DNA of 64,000 nucleotides. Source: Alphaproteobacteria bacterium (lineage in GTDB: Bacteria > Pseudomonadota > Alphaproteobacteria > Rickettsiales > UBA998). Below, in pieces: positions 28,095-37,509 of this stretch. Below the pieces are notes generated by a model that worked only from the letters and a program-made list of their open reading frames with translations, was not told the origin of the DNA and did not search any database. Location of the stretch: NCBI GenBank assembly GCA_004292675.1, contig RDXO01000013.1:57015-121014 (forward strand), given 5' to 3'. The position numbers and the translations under genes were made by a program. Numbering within the stretch: position 1 is the first letter of the stretch; every line of letters begins with the position of its first letter.

Positions 28095-29939
28095 TTAACC
28101 TACGTGTTTCGCCTGTGTTGGTTGCTCGTTTTGTTCAGTGGATAAGGCTTTAAGTGCTTTTGGTGAAAGTTGAATATTTAGCTCGCGTAATTGTTTTTCC
28201 TCTACATGGGCAGGGGCATTCATCAATAAATCTTCGGCACGTTGATTCATCGGGAATGCAATCACCTCACGAATGTTCGGTTCATCCGCGAGCAACATCA
28301 CCATACGGTCAATACCTGGGGCAATGCCACCATGTGGCGGTGCGCCATAATGGAATGCACGCCAGAGCGCGCCAAATTTCTGCTCCAGCACTTCTTCACC
28401 ATAGCCTGCAATGGCAAAGGCTTTTTTCATAATATCGGGGCGGTGATTACGGATTGCGCCAGAAGAAAGTTCAATGCCGTTGCACACAATATCATATTGA
28501 TATGCAAGGATTTCAAGAAGTTTTTCTTTGTTTCCTTCGGCTTGCTCTAACACTTCAAGCCCACCTTGTGGCATAGAAAATGGATTATGCGAGAAGATGA
28601 TTTTATGTTCTTCCGCGTCCCATTCAAAATACGGGAAATCAACGACCCAACAAAATGAGAATAGATTTGGATCAATTAAATCAAGCTGCTTGCCCAATTC
28701 GGTACGTACCTTGCCCGCAATATCCGCAGCATCGGCTTCTGTTCCCGAAGCAAAGAAGATGGCATCACCTGCTTTGAGGTTGGCACGCTCTTTCATTATG
28801 TTCAGGCGATCTTCAGGCAGGAATTTTGCAATCGGTCCTTTCGCACTGCCGTCTGCATCAATCACAATATAGGCAAGTCCTTTCGCGCCACAGCTTGTCG
28901 CAAAATCAATCATTTTATCAAAGAAACTACGCGGTTTATCTGCGACTGACGGGGCAGGGATGCCACGGATGCACCCGCCTTGCGCTGCAATCTGCGCAAA
29001 AATCTTGAATTCGGTATTCGCCCAAATATCGGCTGCATCAATAATTTCAATCGGGTTGCGTAAATCAGGCTTATCACAACCATATTTTAGCATAGCGGTA
29101 CGGTAGGGGATATGCGGGAAGGGGTGCGCGGCAATAGTTTTGTTAGAAAACTCACTAAATAGCCCCGCAACGACAGGTTCGACAACGTTAAACACATCAT
29201 CTTGTGTGGCAAAGGCAAGCTCCATATCAAGCTGATAAAATTCACCCGGAGAGCGATCAGCGCGTGCATCTTCATCACGAAAACATGGTGCTATTTGGAA
29301 ATAGCGGTCAAAGCCACTGGTCATGAGTAATTGTTTGAACATTTGCGGTGCTTGTGGCAAGGCATAGAATTTACCGGGATGCACACGGCTTGGCACAAGA
29401 TAATCCCGTGCGCCCTCAGGTGATGATGCGGTAAGGATAGGAGTTTGAATCTCAAGGAAGCCTTGTGCCTGCATTGCACGGCGTAGATGGGCAATGACTT
29501 CTGAACGCAGCACGATATTACGGTGCAGTTTTTCGCGGCGTAAATCTAGGAAGCGGTAGGTTAGGCGCGTTTCTTCAGGGAACTCACGATCCAGATTCAC
29601 TTGCATAGGCAATGGCTCGGCTGGGGATTCCATCTGATATGAGGCAATACGCACCTCAATCGCACCTGTTTCAATGGAGCTATTGACGGCATCAGCATCA
29701 CGCTGCACGACTGTTCCCATCAGCGTGATCACCGATTCATTGCGTACATGGCTCAATGTCGCAAAATCCGCATGGTTGCTTTCCATCACACATTGCGTAA
29801 TGCCATAATGATCCCGCAAATCAATGAATAAAAGTTGTCCGTGATCGCGCACGCGATGCACCCATCCAGAAAGTTTGACTTCGCTTCCTGCATGGCTAAG
29901 GTTCAAGGCGTTGCAATGATGGGTGCGGTATGCGTGCAT
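28095..29939 (-). CDS. aspS: Aspartyl-tRNA synthetase
   Basis: AspRS (614 aa), class II, bacterial type. The OB-fold anticodon domain lies at about 1-110. Motif 2 ([22 protein letters not shown]) and motif 3 ([18 protein letters not shown]) frame the catalytic core, with the bacterial GAD insertion between. Whether it also charges tRNA-Asn cannot be judged here. A clear promoter lies at 29974-30002. apaG follows in the same transcript. Confidence 0.95.
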   Translation of the reverse strand: MHAYRTHHCNALNLSHAGSEVKLSGWVHRVRDHGQLLFIDLRDHYGITQCVMESNHADFATLSHVRNESVITLMGTVVQRDADAVNSSIETGAIEVRIASYQMESPAEPLPMQVNLDREFPEETRLTYRFLDLRREKLHRNIVLRSEVIAHLRRAMQAQGFLEIQTPILTASSPEGARDYLVPSRVHPGKFYALPQAPQMFKQLLMTSGFDRYFQIAPCFRDEDARADRSPGEFYQLDMELAFATQDDVFNVVEPVVAGLFSEFSNKTIAAHPFPHIPYRTAMLKYGCDKPDLRNPIEIIDAADIWANTEFKIFAQIAAQGGCIRGIPAPSVADKPRSFFDKMIDFATSCGAKGLAYIVIDADGSAKGPIAKFLPEDRLNIMKERANLKAGDAIFFASGTEADAADIAGKVRTELGKQLDLIDPNLFSFCWVVDFPYFEWDAEEHKIIFSHNPFSMPQGGLEVLEQAEGNKEKLLEILAYQYDIVCNGIELSSGAIRNHRPDIMKKAFAIAGYGEEVLEQKFGALWRAFHYGAPPHGGIAPGIDRMVMLLADEPNIREVIAFPMNQRAEDLLMNAPAHVEEKQLRELNIQLSPKALKALSTEQNEQPTQAKHVG

Positions 29940-29973
29940 GGCGTATTCTCAATTCAAGTTATCCTAGTCTATT

Positions 29974-30002
29974 GCTATAATCCAACTACCCCATCAAGTC
30001 AA
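29974..30002 (-). promoter_or_regulatory. Promoter of aspS-apaG
   Basis: On the minus strand TTGACT (29997-30002), 17 bases, TATAGC (29974-29979), 35 bases from the aspS start. Confidence 0.7.
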
Positions 30003-30131
30003 TGATGGAGTGATGGATTGCCCCCATCTTCGATTATCTATGTTGCATATGCAGCATGAATAGGTTATTTTACGCGTGTTTTTCGTGATGAAAAGAAATA
30101 GAGATCGCACAAACTATCCATTTATGTTTAG

Positions 30132-31358
30132 ATGCAGATTATGAATTCGTATGTTTCAGATGTGTTAATTATTGGGGCAGGGCTTGTGGGTGCTGCGCAA
30201 GCATTAGCGTTGGCGCATTATGGAGTGCGCTCCGTTGTGGTGGATAAAACCCCGCTTGATGCCGTGCGCGCTCAAGGGCATGATGGCAGAGTCAGTGCGA
30301 TTTCTCATGCATCCGTGCAGGTGCTAGAGCATATTGACCTATGGCATAAGGTAGAACAGGAAGCGGGAGCAATAGGCTCTATCTTGGTAACGGAAGGGGG
30401 GGATTTCTCCGATATTCATTTTGATGCTGCACATGTGAGTGATGATCCGTTTGGTTATATGGTAGCGAATCGATCGCTACGTATTGCGTTGCTGGAGGCG
30501 GTGGAGGAACATCCGCTGATTACCTTTATTGCAGAGCAAACCGTGGCGGATATGGTGCGTGATGGTGGAAAAGTGCGCGCTACACTCACGCAAGGAGCAA
30601 TCATTGAAGCGAATCTGTTGATTGTTGCGGATGGAAGATATTCACAAGTGCGCGATAGCCTTGGCATTAAGGCGCGTAAGTTTGATTATGATCAACATGC
30701 CATGGTGTGTACGATTGCGCATAATGTGCATCATCAAGAGCGTGCGATTGAATGGTTTTTACCCGCTGGGCCGTTGGCGTTATTGCCAATGCATGGCGGG
30801 CATCATAGTTGCATCGTATGGACAGAACGCTCACGCTTTGCACAGCATATGATTGCTTTGGATGATGCCACTTTCACCTATGAACTAAGCCGTAAATTAT
30901 GCGGTATGCTTGGCACGATTGAAATGGTGGGCGGGAAATATGCGTATCCGCTCAATCTTTTTCAAGCAGAACGCTACACCAGCGAACGCGCCGTGCTGAT
31001 AGGGGACGCTGCCCATGCCATTCATCCGATTGCAGGGCAGGGGGTGAATCTTGGCTACCGCGATGTAGCCGTTTTAACGGAATTGCTTGTTGATGCGATG
31101 CGTTTGGGGCAGGATATTGGCAATGCATCGATTATGCAGCATTATCAACAATGGCGACATTTTGATGCCACAAGCATGATTGCGATGACCGATGGATTGA
31201 ACCGAATATTTTCGAGTGATTCAAAATTAGTGCGTCCTGTGCGGCGGTTGGGTATGGGATTATTGAACCGTATCGAACCTGTAAAAATGTTTTTCATGGA
31301 ATCTGCTATGGGTATGACGGGCGATCTTCCGCATATGCTGCGCGGTGAACGGATTTAA
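30132..31358 (+). CDS. UbiH/Coq6-family FAD-dependent hydroxylase
   Basis: A 408-residue flavin monooxygenase expected to hydroxylate the ubiquinone ring. The N-terminal FAD-binding GAGLVGAAQALALAHYG (about 16-32), central DG motif near VADGRYSQVR, and C-terminal GDAAHAIHPIAGQGVNLGYRD, the UbiH/UbiF/VisC signature, are intact. Which ring position it attacks cannot be told. ATG 30141 is an alternative start. It is followed by trkH after 13 bases. Confidence 0.9.
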   Translation: MQIMNSYVSDVLIIGAGLVGAAQALALAHYGVRSVVVDKTPLDAVRAQGHDGRVSAISHASVQVLEHIDLWHKVEQEAGAIGSILVTEGGDFSDIHFDAAHVSDDPFGYMVANRSLRIALLEAVEEHPLITFIAEQTVADMVRDGGKVRATLTQGAIIEANLLIVADGRYSQVRDSLGIKARKFDYDQHAMVCTIAHNVHHQERAIEWFLPAGPLALLPMHGGHHSCIVWTERSRFAQHMIALDDATFTYELSRKLCGMLGTIEMVGGKYAYPLNLFQAERYTSERAVLIGDAAHAIHPIAGQGVNLGYRDVAVLTELLVDAMRLGQDIGNASIMQHYQQWRHFDATSMIAMTDGLNRIFSSDSKLVRPVRRLGMGLLNRIEPVKMFFMESAMGMTGDLPHMLRGERI

Positions 31359-31371
31359 TTAGGCTTGATGT

Positions 31372-32820
31372 ATGCGTTTTTGGCGACCTATTCTTTACAC
31401 TAACGGTATATTAATTAGCCTCTTAGGGGCGTTGATGATGATCCCTGCCATTGCGGATATGATTGATTATCATCGTAATTGGGAAGTGTTTGCGATGTGT
31501 TCGATCATGACCTGTTTTATTGGCATGATGCTGTTTTTTACGAATCGCGGTGAGGCGGTGGAGTTGAAAATACGGCAGGCTTTTTTGCTCACATCGACAA
31601 GTTGGATGTTTATTTCTGCCTTTGGGGCATTGCCGTTTTATTTATCTGCTATGAATTTAAGCTATGCAGACGGTGTTTTTGAAACAGTATCAGGACTCAC
31701 CACCACAGGATCGACGGTGATTGTTGGGTTGGATGTTGCGCCTTCGGGAATTTTGCTGTGGCGTTCGATGCTGAATGGGATTGGGGGCATTGGCATTGTG
31801 GTGATGGCGATTGCGATTCTTCCAACATTGCGTGTGGGGGGGATGCAGTTGTTCCGCACGGAATCATCGGATAATTCGGACAAAATGTTGCCACGTAGTA
31901 CGCAAATTGCTTATACAACGGCGTTTATATTTTTCGCACTCAGTGTGCTTTGTGCATGGTGCTATTGGCTTGCTGGTATGTCGGGGTTTGATGCGATCAA
32001 TCACGCGATTCCAACGATTGCCACGGGCGGCTTTTCAACGCATGATGCCTCGATTGGTTATTTTAAGTCCTTAGAAATTGAATTAATTTGCATTGTCTTT
32101 ATGATTGCAGGTGCTATGCCACTGATGCTTTTTTATCAGGCAGTCAATGGTGATTGGGGGGCGTTATACCGTACTTCACAGGTGCGTATGTTTTTTGCGA
32201 CGATCATGCTGGTGTCGCTTGCGATTGCTGCATGGTTGGTTTATAAGGGGCAGATGCACCCTTGGTATGCGCTGCGACACTCCTTATTTGTAGTGGTGAC
32301 GGTGATTACGACCACGGGTTTTGTCACGGAAGATTTTGCTTTATGGGGAAGTTTTGCAACTCATGCGATTTTCATGCTTATGGTGGTGGGGGGATGTACG
32401 GGTTCAACCGCTGGCGGTATAAAGATTTTTCGCTTTCAAGTGTTTTTTGCTGTGGTGTATGTGCAGCTTAAACAGCTTATTCAACCACATGGGGTGTATG
32501 TGCCGCGCTATGAAGGCAAACCGCTTACCGATCCTATTATTGCCTCTGTATTGAATTTCTTTTTATTGTTTGCTTTTTGTTTTTTAGTGCTATCTTTGGC
32601 GTTATCTCTTTATGATCTTGATTTTCTCACAAGCATGAGTGCCACCGCGCAAGCATTGGCAAATGTTGGGCCGGGGCTTGGTGCAATCATTGGGCCTGCA
32701 AGTAATTTTTCTAGCTTGCCTGATGGTGCAAAATGGATATTATCTGCTGCGATGTTGCTTGGGCGTTTGGAATTATTCACCATATTGGTGTTGTTTGTAC
32801 CAAGTTTTTGGCGTAGGTAA
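31372..32820 (+). CDS. trkH: Trk-type potassium uptake protein TrkH
   Basis: TrkH (482 aa), the channel-like membrane subunit of potassium uptake, with about ten to twelve membrane helices. Selectivity-loop blocks recur: TVSGLTTTGST, IATGGFSTHDA, VVTTTGFVTEDF-like TTTGFVTED and GGCTGSTAGGIKIFRFQ. The C-terminal part has NVGPGLG. The regulatory subunit TrkA is not in the window. It lies 13 bases after the hydroxylase gene. Confidence 0.94.
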   Translation: MRFWRPILYTNGILISLLGALMMIPAIADMIDYHRNWEVFAMCSIMTCFIGMMLFFTNRGEAVELKIRQAFLLTSTSWMFISAFGALPFYLSAMNLSYADGVFETVSGLTTTGSTVIVGLDVAPSGILLWRSMLNGIGGIGIVVMAIAILPTLRVGGMQLFRTESSDNSDKMLPRSTQIAYTTAFIFFALSVLCAWCYWLAGMSGFDAINHAIPTIATGGFSTHDASIGYFKSLEIELICIVFMIAGAMPLMLFYQAVNGDWGALYRTSQVRMFFATIMLVSLAIAAWLVYKGQMHPWYALRHSLFVVVTVITTTGFVTEDFALWGSFATHAIFMLMVVGGCTGSTAGGIKIFRFQVFFAVVYVQLKQLIQPHGVYVPRYEGKPLTDPIIASVLNFFLLFAFCFLVLSLALSLYDLDFLTSMSATAQALANVGPGLGAIIGPASNFSSLPDGAKWILSAAMLLGRLELFTILVLFVPSFWRR

Positions 32821-32880
32821 ACTGTATTCTGCATAAGAAGCGAAGTATGCTTTTGTTTTTACTTACTTATTCCTTTTGCT

Positions 32881-32950
32881 CGTCACTCCTGCGTAGGCAG
32901 GAGTCCAGCGATCACGGATCGTTATGGATGCCTGCCTACGCAGGCATGAC
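32881..32950. repeat. Palindromic REP-like element, copy 1
   Basis: CGTCACTCCTGCGTAGGCAG at the left and the inverse GCCTGCCTACGCAGGCATGAC at the right enclose about 30 bases. The left and right arms are near-identical to those of the element at 39951-40020. It lies between the convergent ends of trkH and hslO and may also act as a terminator. Outer inverted words (TTCTGCATAA at 32826, TTATGCAGAA at 32963) extend the structure. Confidence 0.75.
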
Positions 32951-32975
32951 AGAAAGTGAGAGTTATGCAGAAATA

Positions 32976-33953
32976 CTATAATTGTTCTAACGGAATATGC
33001 TGGGTGCGGCTGCAAAATTGGCATGTCATTTCAATGCAGCCATCAATCGCCATTTCTTCAAGCTCAGATCGAGGGATGGTGCGCAATACATCGATAAAGC
33101 GTGTGGGGCTGCAATGGCATTCATCTTTAATGGTGTGCGTATCATAGACCCATACGCCGATCTCATGAAACAGACGATAGAGCAAGGCAGAGAGCGCAAG
33201 ATGCGGATCGCATAATTCTTCTTCGGTGATGGTGTGTACCAATAATTGGCAAAACTCCCAATGATCTTCGGGTGCATCCGTTGCCATATCTGCTGGTTCT
33301 AGCTGATCGCTGGCGGTTTGTTCTGCCATGCTTAATTCAGGCATACGCTCAAGCATGATACCGCCTATCACCCAATGATGCGCCCCGTGATCAGAGGTGT
33401 GTTTGTGGATTTGGGTATAAAATATCACATCAAGTTGTTGTGATTGCAAGAAATAATGGGTGAGTGCTTCGGAAAAATTTTGTCCCTCAAGCGGTACGAT
33501 CCCTTGATACGGATCGCCATAACCATAATCTAGGGTAATGGCAAGATAGCCTCCGCCCATCACATCGCGCAGATTTGCTGATGTCGCATCTAATCCTTCA
33601 AGATAGGTATGACCATCTTCGCGGATATTGGCATAAGCGCGCACGCAGCCACCATGGCGCACATCCGCTACAAAAAATGCTACCGCCCCATCCCCTTTTG
33701 CTTGAAAAGTGAGGATGCCTTCTTCGGGAAGATTGGCAGAAAGCATGGAGGCAAGCACCAATAATTCTGCAAGCATATGGCTCACTATAGGAGGGTAGGC
33801 ATGGCGTTCAAGGATCGTGTTCAGTGTTTTATCAAGCCGTACCATACGCCCGCGCACTACGGAATTATGCAACATAAAAGGCTGCACCCTATCTTCATGG
33901 CGTACTAATCCAAGATTATGTGGTGCTTTAGCGGTGGGTTCTTGTTCCTTCAT
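32976..33953 (-). CDS. hslO: Redox-regulated chaperone Hsp33
   Basis: Hsp33 (325 aa from this start) is a holdase switched on by oxidation of a zinc-bound cysteine cluster. The cluster is present at the C-terminus as ECHC (CxC) and CQFC (CxxC). The N-terminal domain shows GNAIERL-unrelated, typical LGEMLVLASMLSANL-type sequence (LAELLVLASMLSANL). The frame is open to 33983, but ATG 33953 begins the family N-terminus. That ATG lies inside the 49-bp repeat bracketing the RM module, so hslO now sits directly behind the methylase gene. Confidence 0.92.
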   Translation of the reverse strand: MKEQEPTAKAPHNLGLVRHEDRVQPFMLHNSVVRGRMVRLDKTLNTILERHAYPPIVSHMLAELLVLASMLSANLPEEGILTFQAKGDGAVAFFVADVRHGGCVRAYANIREDGHTYLEGLDATSANLRDVMGGGYLAITLDYGYGDPYQGIVPLEGQNFSEALTHYFLQSQQLDVIFYTQIHKHTSDHGAHHWVIGGIMLERMPELSMAEQTASDQLEPADMATDAPEDHWEFCQLLVHTITEEELCDPHLALSALLYRLFHEIGVWVYDTHTIKDECHCSPTRFIDVLRTIPRSELEEMAIDGCIEMTCQFCSRTQHIPLEQL

Positions 33954-33998
33954 GCGCGACACTATAGCCATTGTTGCGCCCACGATCCAGTGGAAAAA
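33950..33998. repeat. 49-bp direct repeat, left copy
   Basis: This segment is identical, base for base, to 35821-35869. Read on the minus strand it covers the sequence just upstream of hslO, its start codon and one further base. The two copies bracket exactly the endonuclease and methylase genes, as expected for an insertion with long target duplication. Confidence 0.95.
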
Positions 33999-34001
33999 GC
34001 A

Positions 34002-34988
34002 CTAAGTGTGGTTCAGTTGTTCTTTAATCGCTTGTGCCACATGAAAGGCAAGTTGGCATGGTACGGCGTTGCCCACCATTTTATATCCAGCGGCAACATG
34101 GGTGTAATGAAAAATATGCGACGGCGGAAATGTTTGTATGTGCGCACATTCGCGTACCGATAACCGACGATAAAGATGTTCGCTTCCAGATACAAAAGAA
34201 AAGCGATCCTTGCCTATGGGGTGCATTTTCGGTGCTTGCGGATGGATGGGTGCGTGTCTGCCTCCTGCTTGAATCGTGAAGGATGGTTCATCCCACGTGC
34301 GCACGCGGTTGCGCGACATAAAGATGCTTGAAAATCCGCCTACCATATATTCATGGTTTGGGATGATGCAATCCAAGCCATTTGTTTTATTTTGTTCGTG
34401 CGCGGGCAAGGCATTCTCTTTCAAATCTGCAATCGCATCACGTAGTGTCTTGCGGTGAATGATAGGATCGGGAAAATGAAAACGCACAGCTAAATCTTTA
34501 CGAAAACCTACAAAAAATAAGCGTTTGCGTTCTTGTGGTACGCTAAAATCTACCGCATTAAGCAACATCACGGATAAATCATATCCACAATTTGTGAGAA
34601 GTTGCGTAATGTGGTGCAATGCAGGTGCGTGTCGTGCGGCCAACATACCCGACACATTTTCAGCCACAAAAAATTTCGGTTTTTTGGCTTCAAGCACCCG
34701 AATAAACTCAAAAAATAATTTACCACGGCTATCATCAATGCCACGTAATGTTCCTGCCTCACTCCAGCTTTGACATGGTGGCCCGCCAATAAGTCCGTCT
34801 GCATCGGGTATTTCATCGCTTGAAATATCGCAAATAGATTTACGGTTCAACACGACATGTGGAAAATTGGCTTCGTAGGTTGCCCAAATATCTTTATCAT
34901 ATTCATTCGCCCAAATAGTTTGAAATCCTGCCATTTCAAAGCCGCGATCCATCCCTCCTGCACCAGAAAATAACGAGATAATCTTCAT
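34002..34988 (-). CDS. DNA (cytosine-5) methyltransferase, NgoPII/HaeIII-like
   Basis: A 328-residue m5C methylase that should protect the site cut by its partner. Motif I ISLFSGAGGMD is at the N-terminus; the catalytic C72 is in GGPPCQSWSEAG; motif VI FVAENVSGM and motif VIII VPQERKRLFFVG follow; motif X is YKMVGNAVPCQLA. The target-recognition region (RVRTWDEPSFTIQAGGRHAP) resembles GGCC methylases of the NgoPII group, so GGCC is the likely target (inference). Its ATG overlaps the endonuclease stop by four bases. The stop lies three bases from the left direct repeat. Confidence 0.9.
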   Translation of the reverse strand: MKIISLFSGAGGMDRGFEMAGFQTIWANEYDKDIWATYEANFPHVVLNRKSICDISSDEIPDADGLIGGPPCQSWSEAGTLRGIDDSRGKLFFEFIRVLEAKKPKFFVAENVSGMLAARHAPALHHITQLLTNCGYDLSVMLLNAVDFSVPQERKRLFFVGFRKDLAVRFHFPDPIIHRKTLRDAIADLKENALPAHEQNKTNGLDCIIPNHEYMVGGFSSIFMSRNRVRTWDEPSFTIQAGGRHAPIHPQAPKMHPIGKDRFSFVSGSEHLYRRLSVRECAHIQTFPPSHIFHYTHVAAGYKMVGNAVPCQLAFHVAQAIKEQLNHT

Positions 34989-35824
34989 AGGGCAACAATC
35001 AGTACCGCATCTAAAAGCTGCACAGGATTATCAGGATTTTTGATCAAAACATGACGCACTTGTGCATGAGGATGCTGCTCTAAAGTTGTGCGATCTTCAG
35101 GAGTAAAACAAAGATATTTCTCTTTGCACATTAAGGCATAAATAGAAAATTCTTGCTGATGCGGTATCTCTAAATAGGCAAATACTTTGCTTGGATGGGC
35201 AATGCTCCACATGCCACGCACACGCAGATCGGTAATGCCTAACGGATCAATTTTTTGTATTTTAGCTAATTCATTCGTTTCAATAAAATCAATATCTTCT
35301 GAGGCGTAGACATTTTCGGAAATAAGATTATGAATGCGTTCGTAAGTTTCAGGTGATGCTGCATAGCAATCTCCATAAATCATCCATAGAGAATTGATTT
35401 TTTTATCTTTCGCATGTGCTACAACATAGACAATGTCTTTCACATCCCATGGCGTAGATTCACAATTTTTGCACGAAGCAAGGATGCGCTTATTGGTGGC
35501 ATAGAGTTTATGTTTCGGATAGGAGCTATTCAACGCAAGATTTGGACTACGTGATTCAATTTTCTTAATTTCTATCGCATCACCATTCTTCAAAATTAGA
35601 TCGGGAGGATGGTTTTGATTGCCAGAGTAAGAAAATACCTCAGCATAGCGCAGCAGCTTTGTTTGTTCATCACTATCACTCGGTAATTCAGAAAATATGT
35701 CTTTTATGAACTGCTCGCACGATCGCCCCATATCATTCATGCGATTTGCACTTGGCAGCATATCGCTTAAATGATTGCGAGGCTGATTCAGCATGTGTAG
35801 TATAGCACGCAATGTATTCGTCAT
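34985..35824 (-). CDS. NgoPII-like type II restriction endonuclease
   Basis: A 279-residue endonuclease. The PD-(D/E)xK core is visible: D75 in HPPDLILKNGD, then E85 and K87 in AIEIKK. SGNQNHPPD and ALNSSYPKHKLYA are, from memory, hallmarks of the NgoPII family (GGCC). The frame is open to 35884, but ATG 35824 is at the same place in the right repeat copy as the hslO ATG in the left copy, so both genes start from copies of one sequence. Order is R then M on one transcript, with coupled translation. It is probably acquired horizontally. Confidence 0.87.
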   Translation of the reverse strand: MTNTLRAILHMLNQPRNHLSDMLPSANRMNDMGRSCEQFIKDIFSELPSDSDEQTKLLRYAEVFSYSGNQNHPPDLILKNGDAIEIKKIESRSPNLALNSSYPKHKLYATNKRILASCKNCESTPWDVKDIVYVVAHAKDKKINSLWMIYGDCYAASPETYERIHNLISENVYASEDIDFIETNELAKIQKIDPLGITDLRVRGMWSIAHPSKVFAYLEIPHQQEFSIYALMCKEKYLCFTPEDRTTLEQHPHAQVRHVLIKNPDNPVQLLDAVLIVAL

Positions 35825-35869
35825 GCGCGACACTATAGCCATTGTTGCGCCCACGATCCAGTGGAAAAA
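35821..35869. repeat. 49-bp direct repeat, right copy
   Basis: Identical to 33950-33998. It supplies the start codon of the endonuclease and its upstream 45 bases. Sequence to the right of this copy should be the original upstream region of hslO. Confidence 0.95.
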
Positions 35870-35960
35870 TGCAAAAAATCGCACTTCAATACTATATTAT
35901 GCTTGCAACTAATGTGCCGATGGTGTGTAAAGAATGGTTGATGTGCCAAGGTATGAAGTG

Positions 35961-37370
35961 ATGAACCAAAAAAATGATAACACACCCAATGCGATGTGGG
36001 GGGGGCATTACAGCACCGCTCCCGATAGCCTCATGCAGCGTATTAATTGCTCGATAGATGTGGATCATGTGCTGTATGCTCATGATATTGCGGGGTCGAT
36101 TGCCCATGTGACGATGCTTGGGGATACGGGGATTATCTCTAAGGAAGAAGCAAGTCAGATTCGTGATGCGTTGCCAAAAATTGCGCAGGAGATAGCATCG
36201 GGGCAGATGGTGTGGAATCCCGCACTAGAAGACATTCATATGCATGTGGAAGCTCGCTTAAAAGAGCTGATTGGGGAGGTAGCAGGCAAGTTGCATACTG
36301 CCCGTTCGCGTAATGATCAGGTGGTCACGGATGTGCGACTCTATGTGATGGAAGCGATGGATCATATCGTGGATCGCATCACATCCTTGCAACGTAGCTT
36401 ATGCAACCGTGCTGAGGAATATGCAGAAACCATCATGGCGGGATGCACGCATTTTCAACCTGCACAGCCCGTGACGCTCGGTCATCATCTGATAGCGTAT
36501 GTAGAGATGCTGGAGCGTGATAAGGGAAGGATGCGCGATGCGCGCCAGCGTATGGCGCAATGCCCTCTTGGGGCAGCCGCATTGGCGGGTACGTCTTTTC
36601 CGATTGATCGCGAGCAAACGGCACGATTATTGGGGTTTACAGAACCAACGCATAATTCATTGGATTCAGTCGCCTCACGTGATTTTGTGGTGGAGGCAAG
36701 CAGCAGCATTGCCATGTGCGCGGTGCATCTTTCTCGCTTTGCGGAAGAATTGGTGATGTGGTCTTCACCTTTGCTCGGATGGATTTATTTGCCAGAGCAG
36801 TTCACCACGGGTAGTTCGATCATGCCACAAAAGCGCAATCCTGATGCGGCGGAGCTTATCCGTGCGAAAACAGGGCGGTGTATGGGGCATGTGGTGCATT
36901 TGCTTACACTTTTGAAAGGCACGCCACTTGCTTATAATAAGGATTTACAGGAAGATAAAGAACCGATTTTTGATGCAATCGCCTCATTGGATTTGTCTTT
37001 AAGTGCCATGCGTGGGATGGTGGATCATTTCGGGGTCAATGCCGAAAAGATGGAACAAGCAGCGCGTGCAGGGCATTCTACCGCAACGGATTTAGCCGAT
37101 TGGTTGGTGCGTACACTTCGCATACCATTTCGGGAAGCGCATCATATTACAGGGCGTGTGGTGGTGCAGGCAGAGCAGCGCGGTTGCGCGTTATGGGAAT
37201 TGCCACTTGAGGTGATGCAAACCGTGGATGCACGGATTACCCACGATGCGTTGCAGGTATTGGATGTGCGCTCCTCAGTAGCATCGCGTACCAGCTATGG
37301 TGGGACAGCACCCATGATGGTGCGTGCAGCGATTGTGCGGGCGCGTGAGGTTTATGGATTGGAGGGCTGA
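35961..37370 (+). CDS. argH: Argininosuccinate lyase
   Basis: ArgH (469 aa from this start) releases arginine and fumarate in the last step of arginine synthesis. The superfamily signature GSSIMPQKRNPD and the HTARSRNDQV block near residue 115 are intact; catalytic Ser is in the former. The frame opens at ATG 35934, but 35961 is preceded by AAGG at a good distance. It heads argH-lipoprotein-lysA, a common alphaproteobacterial order. Confidence 0.96.
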   Translation: MNQKNDNTPNAMWGGHYSTAPDSLMQRINCSIDVDHVLYAHDIAGSIAHVTMLGDTGIISKEEASQIRDALPKIAQEIASGQMVWNPALEDIHMHVEARLKELIGEVAGKLHTARSRNDQVVTDVRLYVMEAMDHIVDRITSLQRSLCNRAEEYAETIMAGCTHFQPAQPVTLGHHLIAYVEMLERDKGRMRDARQRMAQCPLGAAALAGTSFPIDREQTARLLGFTEPTHNSLDSVASRDFVVEASSSIAMCAVHLSRFAEELVMWSSPLLGWIYLPEQFTTGSSIMPQKRNPDAAELIRAKTGRCMGHVVHLLTLLKGTPLAYNKDLQEDKEPIFDAIASLDLSLSAMRGMVDHFGVNAEKMEQAARAGHSTATDLADWLVRTLRIPFREAHHITGRVVVQAEQRGCALWELPLEVMQTVDARITHDALQVLDVRSSVASRTSYGGTAPMMVRAAIVRAREVYGLEG

Positions 37371-37374
37371 TAAT

Positions 37375-37509
37375 ATGCGATGGATGATGATTATAATAGT
37401 GATGATGATGGTGAGTGCGTGCGGTATTAAAAAAGACGTGATACGCCCATCGGACATCCCAGAATATGAAAAACAACAGGAGAAAAAGCGTGGATCACTT
37501 CCAATATAA
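37375..37509 (+). CDS. Small lipoprotein between argH and lysA (LptM-like)
   Basis: A 44-residue lipoprotein: Met-rich signal sequence MRWMMIIIVMMMVSAC with the Cys at 16, followed by GIKKDVIRPSDIPEYEKQQ. Position and size match the short LptM/YifL-type lipoproteins found before lysA or dapF. In E. coli LptM helps LptD maturation; transfer of that role here is inference. It begins four bases after argH and overlaps the lysA start. Confidence 0.72.
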   Translation: MRWMMIIIVMMMVSACGIKKDVIRPSDIPEYEKQQEKKRGSLPI

